Source: Kapaibacterium sp038202665
Lineage (GTDB): Bacteria > Bacteroidota > Ignavibacteria > Kapaibacteriales > Kapaibacteriaceae
Length of the DNA: 64,000 nucleotides
Direction of reading: 5' to 3'
Assembly (NCBI GenBank): GCA_038202665.1
Contig: JBBRES010000001.1
Location: 23,771 to 87,770, forward strand
Part shown: piece after piece, positions 25,184-34,363 of the stretch
How positions within the stretch are numbered: the stretch's first letter is position 1
How the letters are laid out: the number at the start of each line of letters is the position of its first letter
The notes under the pieces: model-generated
Databases searched by the model: none
What the model was told of the DNA's origin: nothing
Seen by the model: the letters and a program-made list of their open reading frames with translations, nothing else
Made by a program: the position numbers and the translations under genes

Positions 25184-26506
25184 CTAAAATAACATGCCAT
25201 ACAGTATCACGCTCACAAGGGAGGCGATCATTGGTATGGTAACAAGCTTGATAAGGGCAGAGCTCTCTACCTCTGCCAGCGTCCCTGTAAAGAGGACGAT
25301 GGCGGAAACGGGCGACATCGTTCGGCCGATGCTCGCGCCAATCGCACCAAACGAGCCAAGGATAACGGCCTGGGCCTTGTCGGTGATGGCCAGTCCTGGA
25401 AGCATGGCTTGCGAGAACGCAACGCTTGGAGCCGTGCCGCTTCCTGAGACAACGGCCAAGCCGAACGTGAGAATTGGACTCAAAATTCCTGCAATCGCAA
25501 GGTTCTCTCGGAACACACTTGTAAGGGTAGCGATTGCGCCAACAGCCTCGAGACCCGCAATGAAGCACGATGCTGCAATGATTAGCGAGATTACCTTCGT
25601 GAATCCAAAGCCCATTCCATCGAAGAATGACGCCGTGAGATCGCTAAAGTGCGTTCGATCGACTCGCGATCCACGCATCGATGTAACTGCCATCACCAAG
25701 AAGGAACAGGCAAGCATGACGGTGCTGACGTGAAGTCCGTTGGGATACTTCTGAAACAACGCCGGAGCAAGGTTCAAACTTGGTTGCAAGAGTAGGAGGA
25801 TGAGCACTGGCATGGGCACGAGCAAGGCTCGGCCAATAGATACTGGACGGTCCATTTCCGTACTGACGGCAGCAGATTCTTTGCTACTGAGATGGTCGTG
25901 CTTTTTGTACAGGATAATCGAGAGCACAATAACGCCAACGGCAAAGGAGAGAAGGTTCGGAATGGCGAGCGCGCCGAGCACATGTCCAATGTCAGCCCCA
26001 GCATTGACGTGCACCGCTACCACATCCGGCTCGCCAGGATTGAAGAGGTTCCCTCCTACGCTGCAACCAACGAGCAATGTGGCCGCTGCTGCAAGTCGAG
26101 AATGTCCGGCCGCGATTAGCAATGGCACGAGGATCGGTCCAACCGCCGCTGCCGCAGCCGTCTGACTTGTGATAGCCATGTTGGTCACAAAGCCAATGGC
26201 TGCACCTCCTGGGATCAACGCCCATTGAAGTTTGCGCAGTGGGCGCATCAGCAGCCGCACCATGTCTTGATCACAGCCTGTCTTCTTGACCACAAAGGCA
26301 AAGCCCATGGCTGAGCAGATCGGACCAATAATATCTCCTCGCCCTACCGCCTTTTGAAATGCATCAAATACAGCCCATGGTTGCCCGGCCAACGACGAGA
26401 TCACAAGTCCGGCAAGGATCAAGATCAGCCTGACGTCTGCGCCACGTTTGATAAGGAGAATGGCGGCAAGGGTGATGATCCCCGCTCCGATCACGGGGTA
26501 GTTCAT
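25184..26506 (-). CDS. DcuC-like C4-dicarboxylate (anion) permease
   Basis: A 440-residue integral membrane protein with about 12 hydrophobic segments. The architecture fits DcuC or related Na+/dicarboxylate transporters: a conserved GFVTNMAITSQTAAAAAVGPILVPLL block (in parts TSQTAAAAAVG), a mid-protein NLFNPGEPDVVAV loop and a second SGSGTAPSVAFSQ block near the C-terminus. These paired TSQ/GSGTAPS motifs mark inverted repeats in this family. Exact substrate unknown (fumarate, succinate or a similar acid). It overlaps the M16 gene by ATGA and sits 5 bp from the desulfurase gene in a leftward operon. Confidence 0.8.
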   Translation of the reverse strand: MNYPVIGAGIITLAAILLIKRGADVRLILILAGLVISSLAGQPWAVFDAFQKAVGRGDIIGPICSAMGFAFVVKKTGCDQDMVRLLMRPLRKLQWALIPGGAAIGFVTNMAITSQTAAAAAVGPILVPLLIAAGHSRLAAAATLLVGCSVGGNLFNPGEPDVVAVHVNAGADIGHVLGALAIPNLLSFAVGVIVLSIILYKKHDHLSSKESAAVSTEMDRPVSIGRALLVPMPVLILLLLQPSLNLAPALFQKYPNGLHVSTVMLACSFLVMAVTSMRGSRVDRTHFSDLTASFFDGMGFGFTKVISLIIAASCFIAGLEAVGAIATLTSVFRENLAIAGILSPILTFGLAVVSGSGTAPSVAFSQAMLPGLAITDKAQAVILGSFGAIGASIGRTMSPVSAIVLFTGTLAEVESSALIKLVTIPMIASLVSVILYGMLF

Positions 26507-27846
26507 TCGGGCATGACAAAGTCGATGATGGAATCCACAGAATCACGAACTGCCGCTACGAGTACATCTCTATCTCCACTTGCTCCGATCACCCAATTCT
26601 TTGAATCGAAGTAGCGTTGTTGGACGTCGAACAACGATTCAACCGTGAAGCCTTGTAGTGCTGTAATGTACCGTTCATAATAGGCTTCGTCAAGTCCGTG
26701 CAGAATGCGCATCCACACCATTCCGGCCGTTTGTTGCGGCGTTTCGTTTGAACGCGCGAACTGACCGAGCATGTGCTGACGTGCATCATTCAACTCTTCG
26801 ACTCCAACGGGTTCCGTGTGCAATCTGAGTAGTTCGCTCTTGATGGTTGCAATGGTATCGGCCGTGAAGTTGTTGCCAACGCTTGTCACGATCTCGATTT
26901 GCTGACTCTGCAAACGCACGTTCGGATAGGCATACGCGCCATACGTGTATCCCTTCTGTTCTCGCAGTACAGAGAACAACCTAGCCATCGTGTACCCACC
27001 TAGGATTGACGAAAGCAATTGCAATGCGAACGCATCGGGATGCAGAAGGCCAACCATGGGCAAACCAATGCGCAACGCGCTCTGTACAGCATCATCCTTT
27101 GCGGCAATGCAAGCAGTGCGCTGCAACATGATCGGTGCAGGTCGTACAATGGCTTGACGAGAGGGTGTAGACGCCGGCAACTCCTTCGTTCGCGCGATTA
27201 ATGCGGCGAGAACCGCATCGCGGTCGAAGGCGCCCGTAAGGAGTACGGTCCTGCGTGCCTGCACAAAGCGCTCATGTACATGGAGCATGCGATCGCGCGA
27301 TATCGATCGGAGAGTAGAAGGACTACCTTCTCGGCCTACTGCATAGGGATGACCTGAATAGGCGATCTGTGCTTCTGCACTCATCGCAAGCCAATCGGGA
27401 TCCGACTGATTCATGGTGGCATCGGCAATGCGCACTGTGCGCTGCCGTTCGATTTCTTGCTCATCGAAGCGTGGTGTGAACGCGCTGTCGTAGACTAACT
27501 CTACAAGGTCGAGCGCATATTCTTTTAGTCCCACACCAACCACCGACGTGCTATCGCGGTCTGCGCTACTCGAGACGTTGCATCCTCGATACTCCACTTC
27601 TTCTGCGAAGGCATCGGAGGAAAGACGCGCCGTGCCTCTACTCATCATCGATGCAGCAAAGGCCGTTTCGCCAGAGATCACGTCGTCAACGCAACCCGTG
27701 TGAGCAATCACCGTGATGCTCATGAGGTCTTCGTCAGGTCGGTGGATCACATAGGCAACACTCCCATCCGGAAGTGCGACGTGCTCGGTTGGCGGGAATT
27801 GAAAATGCAGTGGTTCGGTCGAGAGCGGAGGGGTAACAAGTGACAT
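26503..27846 (-). CDS. M16-family peptidase homologue lacking the zinc motif
   Basis: A 447-residue protein of the M16 (pitrilysin/insulinase) superfamily, with two M16 half-domains. The C-terminal half keeps the family R/Y element (REQKGYTYGAYAY). The place of the inverted zinc motif HxxEH reads SGETAFAASMM, so no His or Glu ligand is present and it is predicted not to be a protease. Such inactive partners normally pair with an active M16 subunit; none is encoded nearby. It starts the leftward operon with the permease, desulfurase and MoxR genes. Only 17 bp separate it from the divergent SDR gene. Confidence 0.85.
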   Translation of the reverse strand: MSLVTPPLSTEPLHFQFPPTEHVALPDGSVAYVIHRPDEDLMSITVIAHTGCVDDVISGETAFAASMMSRGTARLSSDAFAEEVEYRGCNVSSSADRDSTSVVGVGLKEYALDLVELVYDSAFTPRFDEQEIERQRTVRIADATMNQSDPDWLAMSAEAQIAYSGHPYAVGREGSPSTLRSISRDRMLHVHERFVQARRTVLLTGAFDRDAVLAALIARTKELPASTPSRQAIVRPAPIMLQRTACIAAKDDAVQSALRIGLPMVGLLHPDAFALQLLSSILGGYTMARLFSVLREQKGYTYGAYAYPNVRLQSQQIEIVTSVGNNFTADTIATIKSELLRLHTEPVGVEELNDARQHMLGQFARSNETPQQTAGMVWMRILHGLDEAYYERYITALQGFTVESLFDVQQRYFDSKNWVIGASGDRDVLVAAVRDSVDSIIDFVMPE

Positions 27847-27863
27847 GTCCGTAAATTACACCT

Positions 27864-28625
27864 ATGAAGAACACCATCGTCTTGATTACGGGTGCATCAG
27901 CAGGGATCGGAGAAGCATGTGCTGAGATCTTCGCCGCGGCGGGAGCTCGATTGATCTTGTGGGCGCGCAGAGAGGACCGTCTGGAGGCCCTTGCCACCTC
28001 GCTCCGTGAGCGTTTTGCCGTAGAATGCCTTGCCACTGTTGTAGACGTGCGCGACGTGGCCGCGGTGAACCAAGCTATTGCCTCCCTTCCGCCTTCCTGG
28101 AACTCGATTGACGTGTTGATCAACAATGCAGGACTTTCGCGTGGTCTGGAACCTATCCACGAAGGCGTGATCGAGAATTGGGAAGAGATGATCGACACAA
28201 ACATCAAGGGCCTGCTGTATGTGACGCGAGCCGTCACACCATCCATGGTCAACCGTGGAGTCGGCCATGTAATCAACGTGGCCTCGATCGCAGGCATGCA
28301 GGCCTATCGCGGAGGCAATGTGTACGGCGCAACGAAGGCGGCTGTTCGTATGCTTGGAGAGAACATGCAGGTAGACTTGAATGGGACGGGAGTGCGCGTG
28401 TGCACGGTAGACCCAGGTCTCGTGGAGACCGAGTTTTCGATGGTGCGGTTTCGCGGCGACGCAGACAGAGCCTCTACCGTCTACAAAGGGTATCAGCCTC
28501 TTACGGCGCACGATGTGGCTGAAACCATTTTCTTCGTTGCCACACGTCCTCCACATGTAAACATTCAAAACATTCTTCTCACGCCAACGGCACAAGCCTC
28601 GGCAACGGTTGTCCATAAAACATGA
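27864..28625 (+). CDS. short-chain dehydrogenase/reductase (YdfG-like)
   Basis: A 253-residue NAD(P)-dependent Rossmann-fold oxidoreductase. It has the cofactor motif TGASAGIGEA at residues 8-17, the NNAGLS motif, a catalytic Ser in the VASIAG region and YGATKAAV with the YxxxK pair. Overall it resembles YdfG-type 3-hydroxy acid/serine dehydrogenases, so the substrate could be an L-allo-threonine- or serine-like hydroxy acid; this is inference. It is divergent from the M16 gene with 17 bp between the starts, and overlaps the acylphosphatase gene by ATGA. Confidence 0.92.
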   Translation: MKNTIVLITGASAGIGEACAEIFAAAGARLILWARREDRLEALATSLRERFAVECLATVVDVRDVAAVNQAIASLPPSWNSIDVLINNAGLSRGLEPIHEGVIENWEEMIDTNIKGLLYVTRAVTPSMVNRGVGHVINVASIAGMQAYRGGNVYGATKAAVRMLGENMQVDLNGTGVRVCTVDPGLVETEFSMVRFRGDADRASTVYKGYQPLTAHDVAETIFFVATRPPHVNIQNILLTPTAQASATVVHKT

Positions 28626-28894
28626 GTACTACGGTTCATTTTATAGTCGGCGGCAAGGTCCAAGGTGTTGGCTTCCGTCGGTTCGTCCTTCACGCCGCCA
28701 ACAGTCTCAATCTCAAAGGCTTTGTGACGAATCTCGAAGACGGCACAATCGAATGCGTTGCGCAAGGTGATGTGTCGGGACTTACGGAGTTTGAAACCCT
28801 TCTCCGTCAAGGTCCTCGATTCGCGCTCGTGAACTCCGTAACATGTACGGATGTTGACGGCGCCAAGCAGCACACATCCTTTCGCATAATGTAG
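28622..28894 (+). CDS. acyP: acylphosphatase
   Basis: A 90-residue enzyme that hydrolyses acyl-phosphates such as 1,3-bisphosphoglycerate or carbamoyl phosphate. The signature GKVQGVGFRRFV holds the phosphate-binding loop and catalytic Arg. The second signature normally has GxVxNxxDGxVE; here FVTNLEDGTIEC supplies the catalytic Asn. The C-terminus FALVNSVTCTDVD fits the family. It overlaps the upstream SDR by 4 bp and is 9 bp from the next SDR gene. Confidence 0.95.
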   Translation: MSTTVHFIVGGKVQGVGFRRFVLHAANSLNLKGFVTNLEDGTIECVAQGDVSGLTEFETLLRQGPRFALVNSVTCTDVDGAKQHTSFRIM

Positions 28895-28903
28895 GACACG
28901 TTC

Positions 28904-29788
28904 ATGATCATCGACAAGAATTCTGTCGTTCTCATTACCGGTGCCAGTAGTGGCATTGGAGCATCACTTGCCGTGCTTTGTGCTTTACGCGGTGCAACGG
29001 TGGCACTTGTTGCACGAAGAGCAGATAGACTTTCCGCTGTTGCAGATGCAGTGCGTGCGGCTGGTGGGGCGCCCGTTGTGATCGTTGCAGACGTAAGCAA
29101 CGAAGAGGACTGCGACCGCATTGTGCGAACAACGATCGAACAGGCGGGCACCATAGACGTGCTTGTGAACAATGCTGGGCGCGGCAATTGTGCTAGTGTC
29201 GAAAACACCACCACGGAACAATTGCAAAACATAATGTCGCTAAATGTGTATGCACTTTTCTGGCTCACAGGTCGCGTCTTGCCAATCATGAAGGCGCAGA
29301 ATTCTGGCAGCATCATTACGGTGTCGAGCGTTGCGGGCAAGATGGGATTTCCGTTCAACGCGGCATACGTTGCCGCTAAGCACGCAGCAGTTGGATTCAC
29401 TGCTGGACTGCGCGCAGAACTCATGGCTTCCAACATTCATGCAACGGTGGTATGTCCGGACGGAGTAACAACAGAGTGGGGCATGGCCACTGAAGGCTCC
29501 CCTATCGGCGAGCTCTTTGTAAAAGGCATTCGGAAGTCCAAGAGATTCGCGCAGGATCTCGGACGACCCTTGCCGCCTCTCAAGCGCATGATCAGTGCGG
29601 ACGATGCAGCACAGGTGATCTTCGATACCATCGAAGCAGGCAGATCGAACGACGTCTACACGCACGATGGTTCGCGCGAGCAGACGATTGCAGTTGCGAC
29701 GGATCGTATGATGCAAGAGGATGCAATGTCGCCTCTTTTCCTAGGCATGCATGAAGCTTATCAGGAGCTCACAACGCAACAAACATGA
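28904..29788 (+). CDS. short-chain dehydrogenase/reductase
   Basis: A 294-residue classical SDR with TGASSGIGAS (residues 11-20), NNAGRGN, SVAGKMGF with the catalytic Ser and the YVAAKHAAV YxxxK pair. It belongs to a broad DltE-like/3-ketoacyl group; the substrate is not readable. A C-terminal ~60-residue extension (DDAAQVIF, GRSNDVYTHD) is common in this branch. The second SDR of the cluster, it is not close in sequence to the first. The stop overlaps the patatin gene start by ATGA. Confidence 0.9.
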   Translation: MIIDKNSVVLITGASSGIGASLAVLCALRGATVALVARRADRLSAVADAVRAAGGAPVVIVADVSNEEDCDRIVRTTIEQAGTIDVLVNNAGRGNCASVENTTTEQLQNIMSLNVYALFWLTGRVLPIMKAQNSGSIITVSSVAGKMGFPFNAAYVAAKHAAVGFTAGLRAELMASNIHATVVCPDGVTTEWGMATEGSPIGELFVKGIRKSKRFAQDLGRPLPPLKRMISADDAAQVIFDTIEAGRSNDVYTHDGSREQTIAVATDRMMQEDAMSPLFLGMHEAYQELTTQQT

Positions 29789-32181
29789 AGCGAGCCCTGT
29801 GCACCATCTACGTCCTCATGTTCGCCATTGCCGTTACGTCGATGCATGCCACTGCACCATCTACACATCCTCGGTTGGCATTAGTGTTGAGCGGCGGTGG
29901 AGCGCGTGGCATCGCACAGATTGGCGTGCTCAAGGAACTCGAACGCGCAGGAATTAAGCCGGATGTGATCATTGGTACGAGTATTGGTGCAATTGTTGGT
30001 GGCTTGTATGCGGCAGGCTATACGCCCGAACAGCTCGACTCCATATTCACGCACACGGACTGGGATCAAATTCTCTCCCTTGGCGGTGATACAAAGCGCG
30101 AACAACTTTCTCTTTCGCAAAAACAAGAAGACGATCGCAGTCTCTTCACGTTGAGGTTTCGCAACTTCAATTTCGTGGTCCCACAGGCCATTGGTGGCAG
30201 TGCGAAGTTCTCGGCGCTCTTGCAGAACATTCTATGGAAAGCGCCTCTCAATACGGTTAACAACTTCGATTCGCTTCGCATTCCCTTTCGTGCTATCACC
30301 ACCGATCTCTCGAACGGTCAATGGCTTGCGCTCGCACGTGGCAACCTAGCAACGGCTCTTCGCGCCAGTGCAACGTTCCCGTTGCGATACGCACCGGTAC
30401 GGTTTCACGATACAATTCTGGTAGATGGTGGACTTGTAGCAAACATCCCCGTTGATGCAGCACAAACGTTTCAGCCTGATGTGCTTCTCGTGATCAATAC
30501 CGTGAGCGATTATCTCACGCCCGATCAGCTCACGACGCCTTGGAACGTGGCCGATCAGGCGTTGACGGCTGCTATGAAGCAACGTGATCAGGAGCACCTC
30601 GATTCAGCAGACATTGTGATCACGCCTGATGTGGGATTTCATTCCACGTTCGACTTCTCGAACATCCCTTCGCTGATTCGCGCTGGAGAGCGGGCTGCGC
30701 GAGCAATGATTCCCGCTCTGCGAGAAAAGCTCACGATGGTTCAGACGTCGACGGAGTCGGCACAGCCACCATCCGTAGAGTTCATCTCCGTGACGGGCGT
30801 TCCAGACGTTGTCGTGAGTGTTCCAACGTCATGTACACCTGCTCAGGCACGCATTGCAATACAGGAACAATTGCATCGAAGAGGATACCACTTCGGCTAT
30901 GTGCGCAGCGAAGTATTCGACCCCGTCTTACATACGTTCACTGTTGATGTAGATGACGGTAGGATGGTGTCATTCGGTATCGATCCGCGCCGACCCATCG
31001 ATTCGGCAACAGCACGTCGCGAACTCACCTTCGACATCGGAGACCAAGTAACAACACCATTGCTTGAGCGCAGCGCATTGAATCTTCGTGCCTCGGAGAT
31101 GTTTGACGACGTCGACATTACCATACGACCGAGCTCTACTGGCAGGGGAATTCATGTAGAGGTTGGTGGTGCCGACCGTGGCAATCAGATGTTGCGCGTG
31201 GGAGCACGCGTAGACAACGAACGCTTCCTCCAAGGTGGCGCAGACCTTGTTGCAACAAACGTTGCCTTCACGGGCGTGCGCGCCGCGCTTCGCATTGCTG
31301 GCGGTGAGCGCAATGGCGAGCTTGCCCTCACTCTCGAAGTGCCCCGCTTTATGGGCTCGATGTGGACGGCAAGTATGCGCGGATACACGTCGTTCCGGCA
31401 CGTATGGATCTATGCAGATGAAACCTCACGTCCCATCAATGAAACTGTGCGCTCAAAGGTGGACCAATTCTCCGAAGACCGGTTTGGAATTCGTGCAACG
31501 GCTGGGAAGCAGCTTGAAAAAAATGGTGTGATTCAGGCGGAGTTTCGTTATGAGCAGCAGCGCTACCGCGGCCTGAACGACAGCATTGCGCCTGCCTTCC
31601 AGCGCCTTGCCACCATTCGCGGCCTTGTTCGTTGGGACGATCTGGACCGCCTTGTCTTTACGACAAGAGGTCGCGTGATCGATCTCTCACTTGAATCAAG
31701 TTTACTCTCGTTGTCGAACGGACTCTCGTTCACGAAGATCAACGTTCTCTATCGCGGATTTTTGAACTTCGATCCGGTGGTGATTTCGCCAACAGTTCAC
31801 TTTGGTGCGGCAGACCTCACGCTACCTCCGTCAGAGCTCTTCTCCATGGGTGGACAAGACATTTTCTTCGGAATGCGTGAAGACGAGCAGCGAGGTCGGC
31901 AAATCGTTCGCGGCTCCATGGACGTTCGTGTGAAGTCGCCCGTCCCATTGTTTTTCGACACTTACTTCAGCGTCCGCTACGACGTGGGCGCCATCTGGAC
32001 AAAACCCGAAAACATCAAATTGTCCGACATGCAGCATGGTCTTGGAATCACGCTCGGCGTCGACACGCCGGTTGGGCCCGCTGTCCTCTCGATTGGTCGT
32101 AGATTCTACTTTCTGGAGTCACCCGCGGCAATTGCGTGGGGCCCCGTACTCGGCTACTTTGCCTTTGGCATTCGCATCTAA
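29785..32181 (+). CDS. patatin-like phospholipase with POTRA/outer-membrane barrel (PlpD-type)
   Basis: A 798-residue type Vd autotransporter-like protein. After a signal peptide (to about residue 22), residues 30-300 are a patatin domain: oxyanion loop GGGARG (37-42), nucleophile GTSIG with Ser66, and DGG with Asp214. The second half has a POTRA-like segment followed by a BamA-type 16-strand barrel with alternating aromatic strands and a terminal AFGIRI strand. Proteins of this design are secreted or displayed lipases/phospholipases. It overlaps the SDR by 4 bp and is followed by the HIT-rhodanese fusion gene. Confidence 0.93.
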   Translation: MKRALCTIYVLMFAIAVTSMHATAPSTHPRLALVLSGGGARGIAQIGVLKELERAGIKPDVIIGTSIGAIVGGLYAAGYTPEQLDSIFTHTDWDQILSLGGDTKREQLSLSQKQEDDRSLFTLRFRNFNFVVPQAIGGSAKFSALLQNILWKAPLNTVNNFDSLRIPFRAITTDLSNGQWLALARGNLATALRASATFPLRYAPVRFHDTILVDGGLVANIPVDAAQTFQPDVLLVINTVSDYLTPDQLTTPWNVADQALTAAMKQRDQEHLDSADIVITPDVGFHSTFDFSNIPSLIRAGERAARAMIPALREKLTMVQTSTESAQPPSVEFISVTGVPDVVVSVPTSCTPAQARIAIQEQLHRRGYHFGYVRSEVFDPVLHTFTVDVDDGRMVSFGIDPRRPIDSATARRELTFDIGDQVTTPLLERSALNLRASEMFDDVDITIRPSSTGRGIHVEVGGADRGNQMLRVGARVDNERFLQGGADLVATNVAFTGVRAALRIAGGERNGELALTLEVPRFMGSMWTASMRGYTSFRHVWIYADETSRPINETVRSKVDQFSEDRFGIRATAGKQLEKNGVIQAEFRYEQQRYRGLNDSIAPAFQRLATIRGLVRWDDLDRLVFTTRGRVIDLSLESSLLSLSNGLSFTKINVLYRGFLNFDPVVISPTVHFGAADLTLPPSELFSMGGQDIFFGMREDEQRGRQIVRGSMDVRVKSPVPLFFDTYFSVRYDVGAIWTKPENIKLSDMQHGLGITLGVDTPVGPAVLSIGRRFYFLESPAAIAWGPVLGYFAFGIRI

Positions 32182-32192
32182 GGATCCATCGC

Positions 32193-33185
32193 ATGGAAAA
32201 GAACATCTTTCAAAAGATCATAGACAAAGAGATTCCTTCCACCATCGAGTACGAAGACGATCTCGTTATCGCTGTTCGTGACATCGCACCGTCGGCACCC
32301 GTTCACGTGCTGATTATTCCCAAGAAACACATCACCAGTGCGAATGAGATCACCGCTGATGATGCAGCCCTTGTAGGCCACGTCTTCCTTGTTGCCCAAC
32401 AATTGGCCACCAGGTTGGGCATCGATCGCAGTGGCTACCGCATCGTTACCAATGTGAATGCAGACGGCGGACAAACCGTTTTTCATCTGCACTTTCACAT
32501 CCTCGGTGGCGAACCACTTGGCCGCATGAATTCTGCAAGGGCTTCGCAAGGGAAGCAAGGCGGCAGGGGCATTTTGCGCGAGGCGGGTGTGATCGTTCTC
32601 TTCGCCATCGGTCTTGCCGTGTTCTACAATGCAATGTCGCCCAAGCAACTCGAATGGATCAAGCCAGTCTATACTGCAGTCCCCACGAACGACGATGCGA
32701 TCGACCAGCTCATCGCCGTTGCTCCTGCAAGCAATCCTCCTTCAACATCAACAAGTATTACTCCGACTACGTCGGCCACCACGACGCCCGCCGTGCCTGA
32801 TCCGAAGCCGCATGCGTCTGATACGCCAAAGCCCGCTGCCGCTCCGTCGCTTACGCCTACTGAGCATGCAGACGCAACGAAGTCGCTCACACTCGCGCAA
32901 TTCAAAAAACTCATGGGCAAGCCCAACGTTGTTCTCATTGATGCGCGCCTGCAAGAGAAGTACGATCAAGGTCATATTGGCAACGCCATGAATATTTATG
33001 GCAGCGAGGTAGAGCAACACATACCAGAACTCATCGCAATTCCGCAAGACAAAATCGTTATCATCTACTGTGATGGCGGACATTGCGAACTGTCGCATCG
33101 TGTTGCCGACGTGTTCACGCGGTTCGGATATCCTAACGTTTTTGTCTTTCTTGGAGGCTGGGCAGAGTGGAACGCACAGAAGTGA
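32193..33185 (+). CDS. HIT domain - membrane helix - rhodanese fusion
   Basis: A single 330-residue frame joining three parts. Residues 1-110 are a HinT-like HIT nucleotide hydrolase domain with the histidine triad HLHFH (98-102) and the usual DIAPSAPVHVLIIPK segment. Residues 130-146 are a hydrophobic helix, followed by a Pro/Thr/Ala-rich linker (150-222). Residues 225-330 are a rhodanese domain with the loop YCDGGHCELS (Cys293, Cys298). Topology suggests HIT in the cytoplasm and rhodanese outside the inner membrane. The HIT part ends at GRMNS, where free HinT proteins normally stop, so the fusion may come from loss of an ancestral stop. It overlaps the sigma-54 activator by 19 bp. Confidence 0.88.
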   Translation: MEKNIFQKIIDKEIPSTIEYEDDLVIAVRDIAPSAPVHVLIIPKKHITSANEITADDAALVGHVFLVAQQLATRLGIDRSGYRIVTNVNADGGQTVFHLHFHILGGEPLGRMNSARASQGKQGGRGILREAGVIVLFAIGLAVFYNAMSPKQLEWIKPVYTAVPTNDDAIDQLIAVAPASNPPSTSTSITPTTSATTTPAVPDPKPHASDTPKPAAAPSLTPTEHADATKSLTLAQFKKLMGKPNVVLIDARLQEKYDQGHIGNAMNIYGSEVEQHIPELIAIPQDKIVIIYCDGGHCELSHRVADVFTRFGYPNVFVFLGGWAEWNAQK

Positions 33186-34363
33186 CATCATCTCTCGCAA
33201 CGAAGCAGGTGCTTACGCAACTCGCATCACGATTTGGCCTCGTGGGCGAATCGCCCCTGATGATGCAGGCGATTTTACGGTTGCTTCAAGTGGCACCGAC
33301 AGATCTGACGGTGTTGATCACAGGTGAGACCGGAACAGGCAAGGAAGTATTCGCGCACGCTGTGCACGAACTCAGTCAGCGCAAGAAGGCACCCTTCGTA
33401 GGTGTGAACTGCGCAGCCATTCCTGAGACTCTGCTGGAGAGCGAACTCTTTGGCGCAGAGAAAGGAGCTTATACTGGCTCCGTAGAACAGCGAAAGGGCT
33501 TCTTCGAAACCGCTCATAAGGGGACAATTTTTTTAGACGAGATTGGTGAGATGCCGATTGGCACACAAGTAAAACTCTTGCGCATTCTTGAAAGCGGCGA
33601 GTTCTCTCGATTGGGCTCGTCGGGCAATCTCAAGGTAGACGTACGCGTGGTGGCAGCTACGAACAAGGATCTAGCGTATGAAGTACGTCAAGGTCGGTTC
33701 CGACAAGACTTGTATTTCCGCCTGAACTCGGTGAACATCGTCTTGCCGCCGTTACGTCAGCATCCGGACGACATTCCACTGCTCGTTGAACACTTTGCGC
33801 ATAAAGTGGCGGAGAAAAATCACATCACCTATCAAGGCATCGACGCAGATGCTGCAGCTGTGCTCGAAGCAATGCCCTGGCAAGGAAACGTACGAGAGCT
33901 GAGGAATATCGTCGAGACGATGGTGACGCTTGAGCAGGGATCTCGCATCTCTTCAGGTATGATCCAACGATACCTTCCCCAACAGCAGACGTTTGAAGAG
34001 CCACGCTCTACGCAGGCCATCGTTCGGGTGGTGGATCAAGCCTCGACGGTGCACGATCCGGATGCACAAATGATCTATCGGCTGCTGCTACAGCTCACGA
34101 ACGACGTGAACGACATGAAGACGGTGCTGCGACATCTCGTGGCGATGGGCATGGAAAGTGTGACTCCATCGAGTACGGCAATTATGAGGGCGCCACAAGA
34201 TCAGCCTGTCGCCCCAGTCGAGCTTAACCTTGCCGCCATGGAACGTGGTGCCATAGAAGAAGCACTCCGTCGGTCGAAAGGTAACCGCAGAGAGGCTGCA
34301 GACATGCTTGGGATAAGCGAACGAACGCTCTACCGAAAGATCACCGAGTATCAGCTCGACTAA
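33167..34363 (+). CDS. sigma-54-dependent transcriptional activator (AAA+ / Fis HTH)
   Basis: A 398-residue bacterial enhancer-binding protein without an N-terminal receiver or sensor domain: the AAA+ domain begins after about 25 residues. Walker A is GETGTGKE (53-60) and Walker B FLDEIGEM. The sigma-54 contact loop reads GAYTGS (100-105) instead of GAFTGA. The C-terminal ~45 residues are a Fis-type helix-turn-helix (RREAADMLGISERTLYRK). Start GTG at 33167 has GGAGG 9 bp upstream. Without a sensory domain it must be controlled by another protein or by its own level. No obvious -24/-12 promoter was located in the window. Confidence 0.9.
   Translation: MERTEVTSSLATKQVLTQLASRFGLVGESPLMMQAILRLLQVAPTDLTVLITGETGTGKEVFAHAVHELSQRKKAPFVGVNCAAIPETLLESELFGAEKGAYTGSVEQRKGFFETAHKGTIFLDEIGEMPIGTQVKLLRILESGEFSRLGSSGNLKVDVRVVAATNKDLAYEVRQGRFRQDLYFRLNSVNIVLPPLRQHPDDIPLLVEHFAHKVAEKNHITYQGIDADAAAVLEAMPWQGNVRELRNIVETMVTLEQGSRISSGMIQRYLPQQQTFEEPRSTQAIVRVVDQASTVHDPDAQMIYRLLLQLTNDVNDMKTVLRHLVAMGMESVTPSSTAIMRAPQDQPVAPVELNLAAMERGAIEEALRRSKGNRREAADMLGISERTLYRKITEYQLD

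Noticed and set aside
24024..25568. Long form of the cysteine desulfurase
   Set aside because: The extra 130 residues lie antisense in the permease gene; the true start MIYADY is at 25178.
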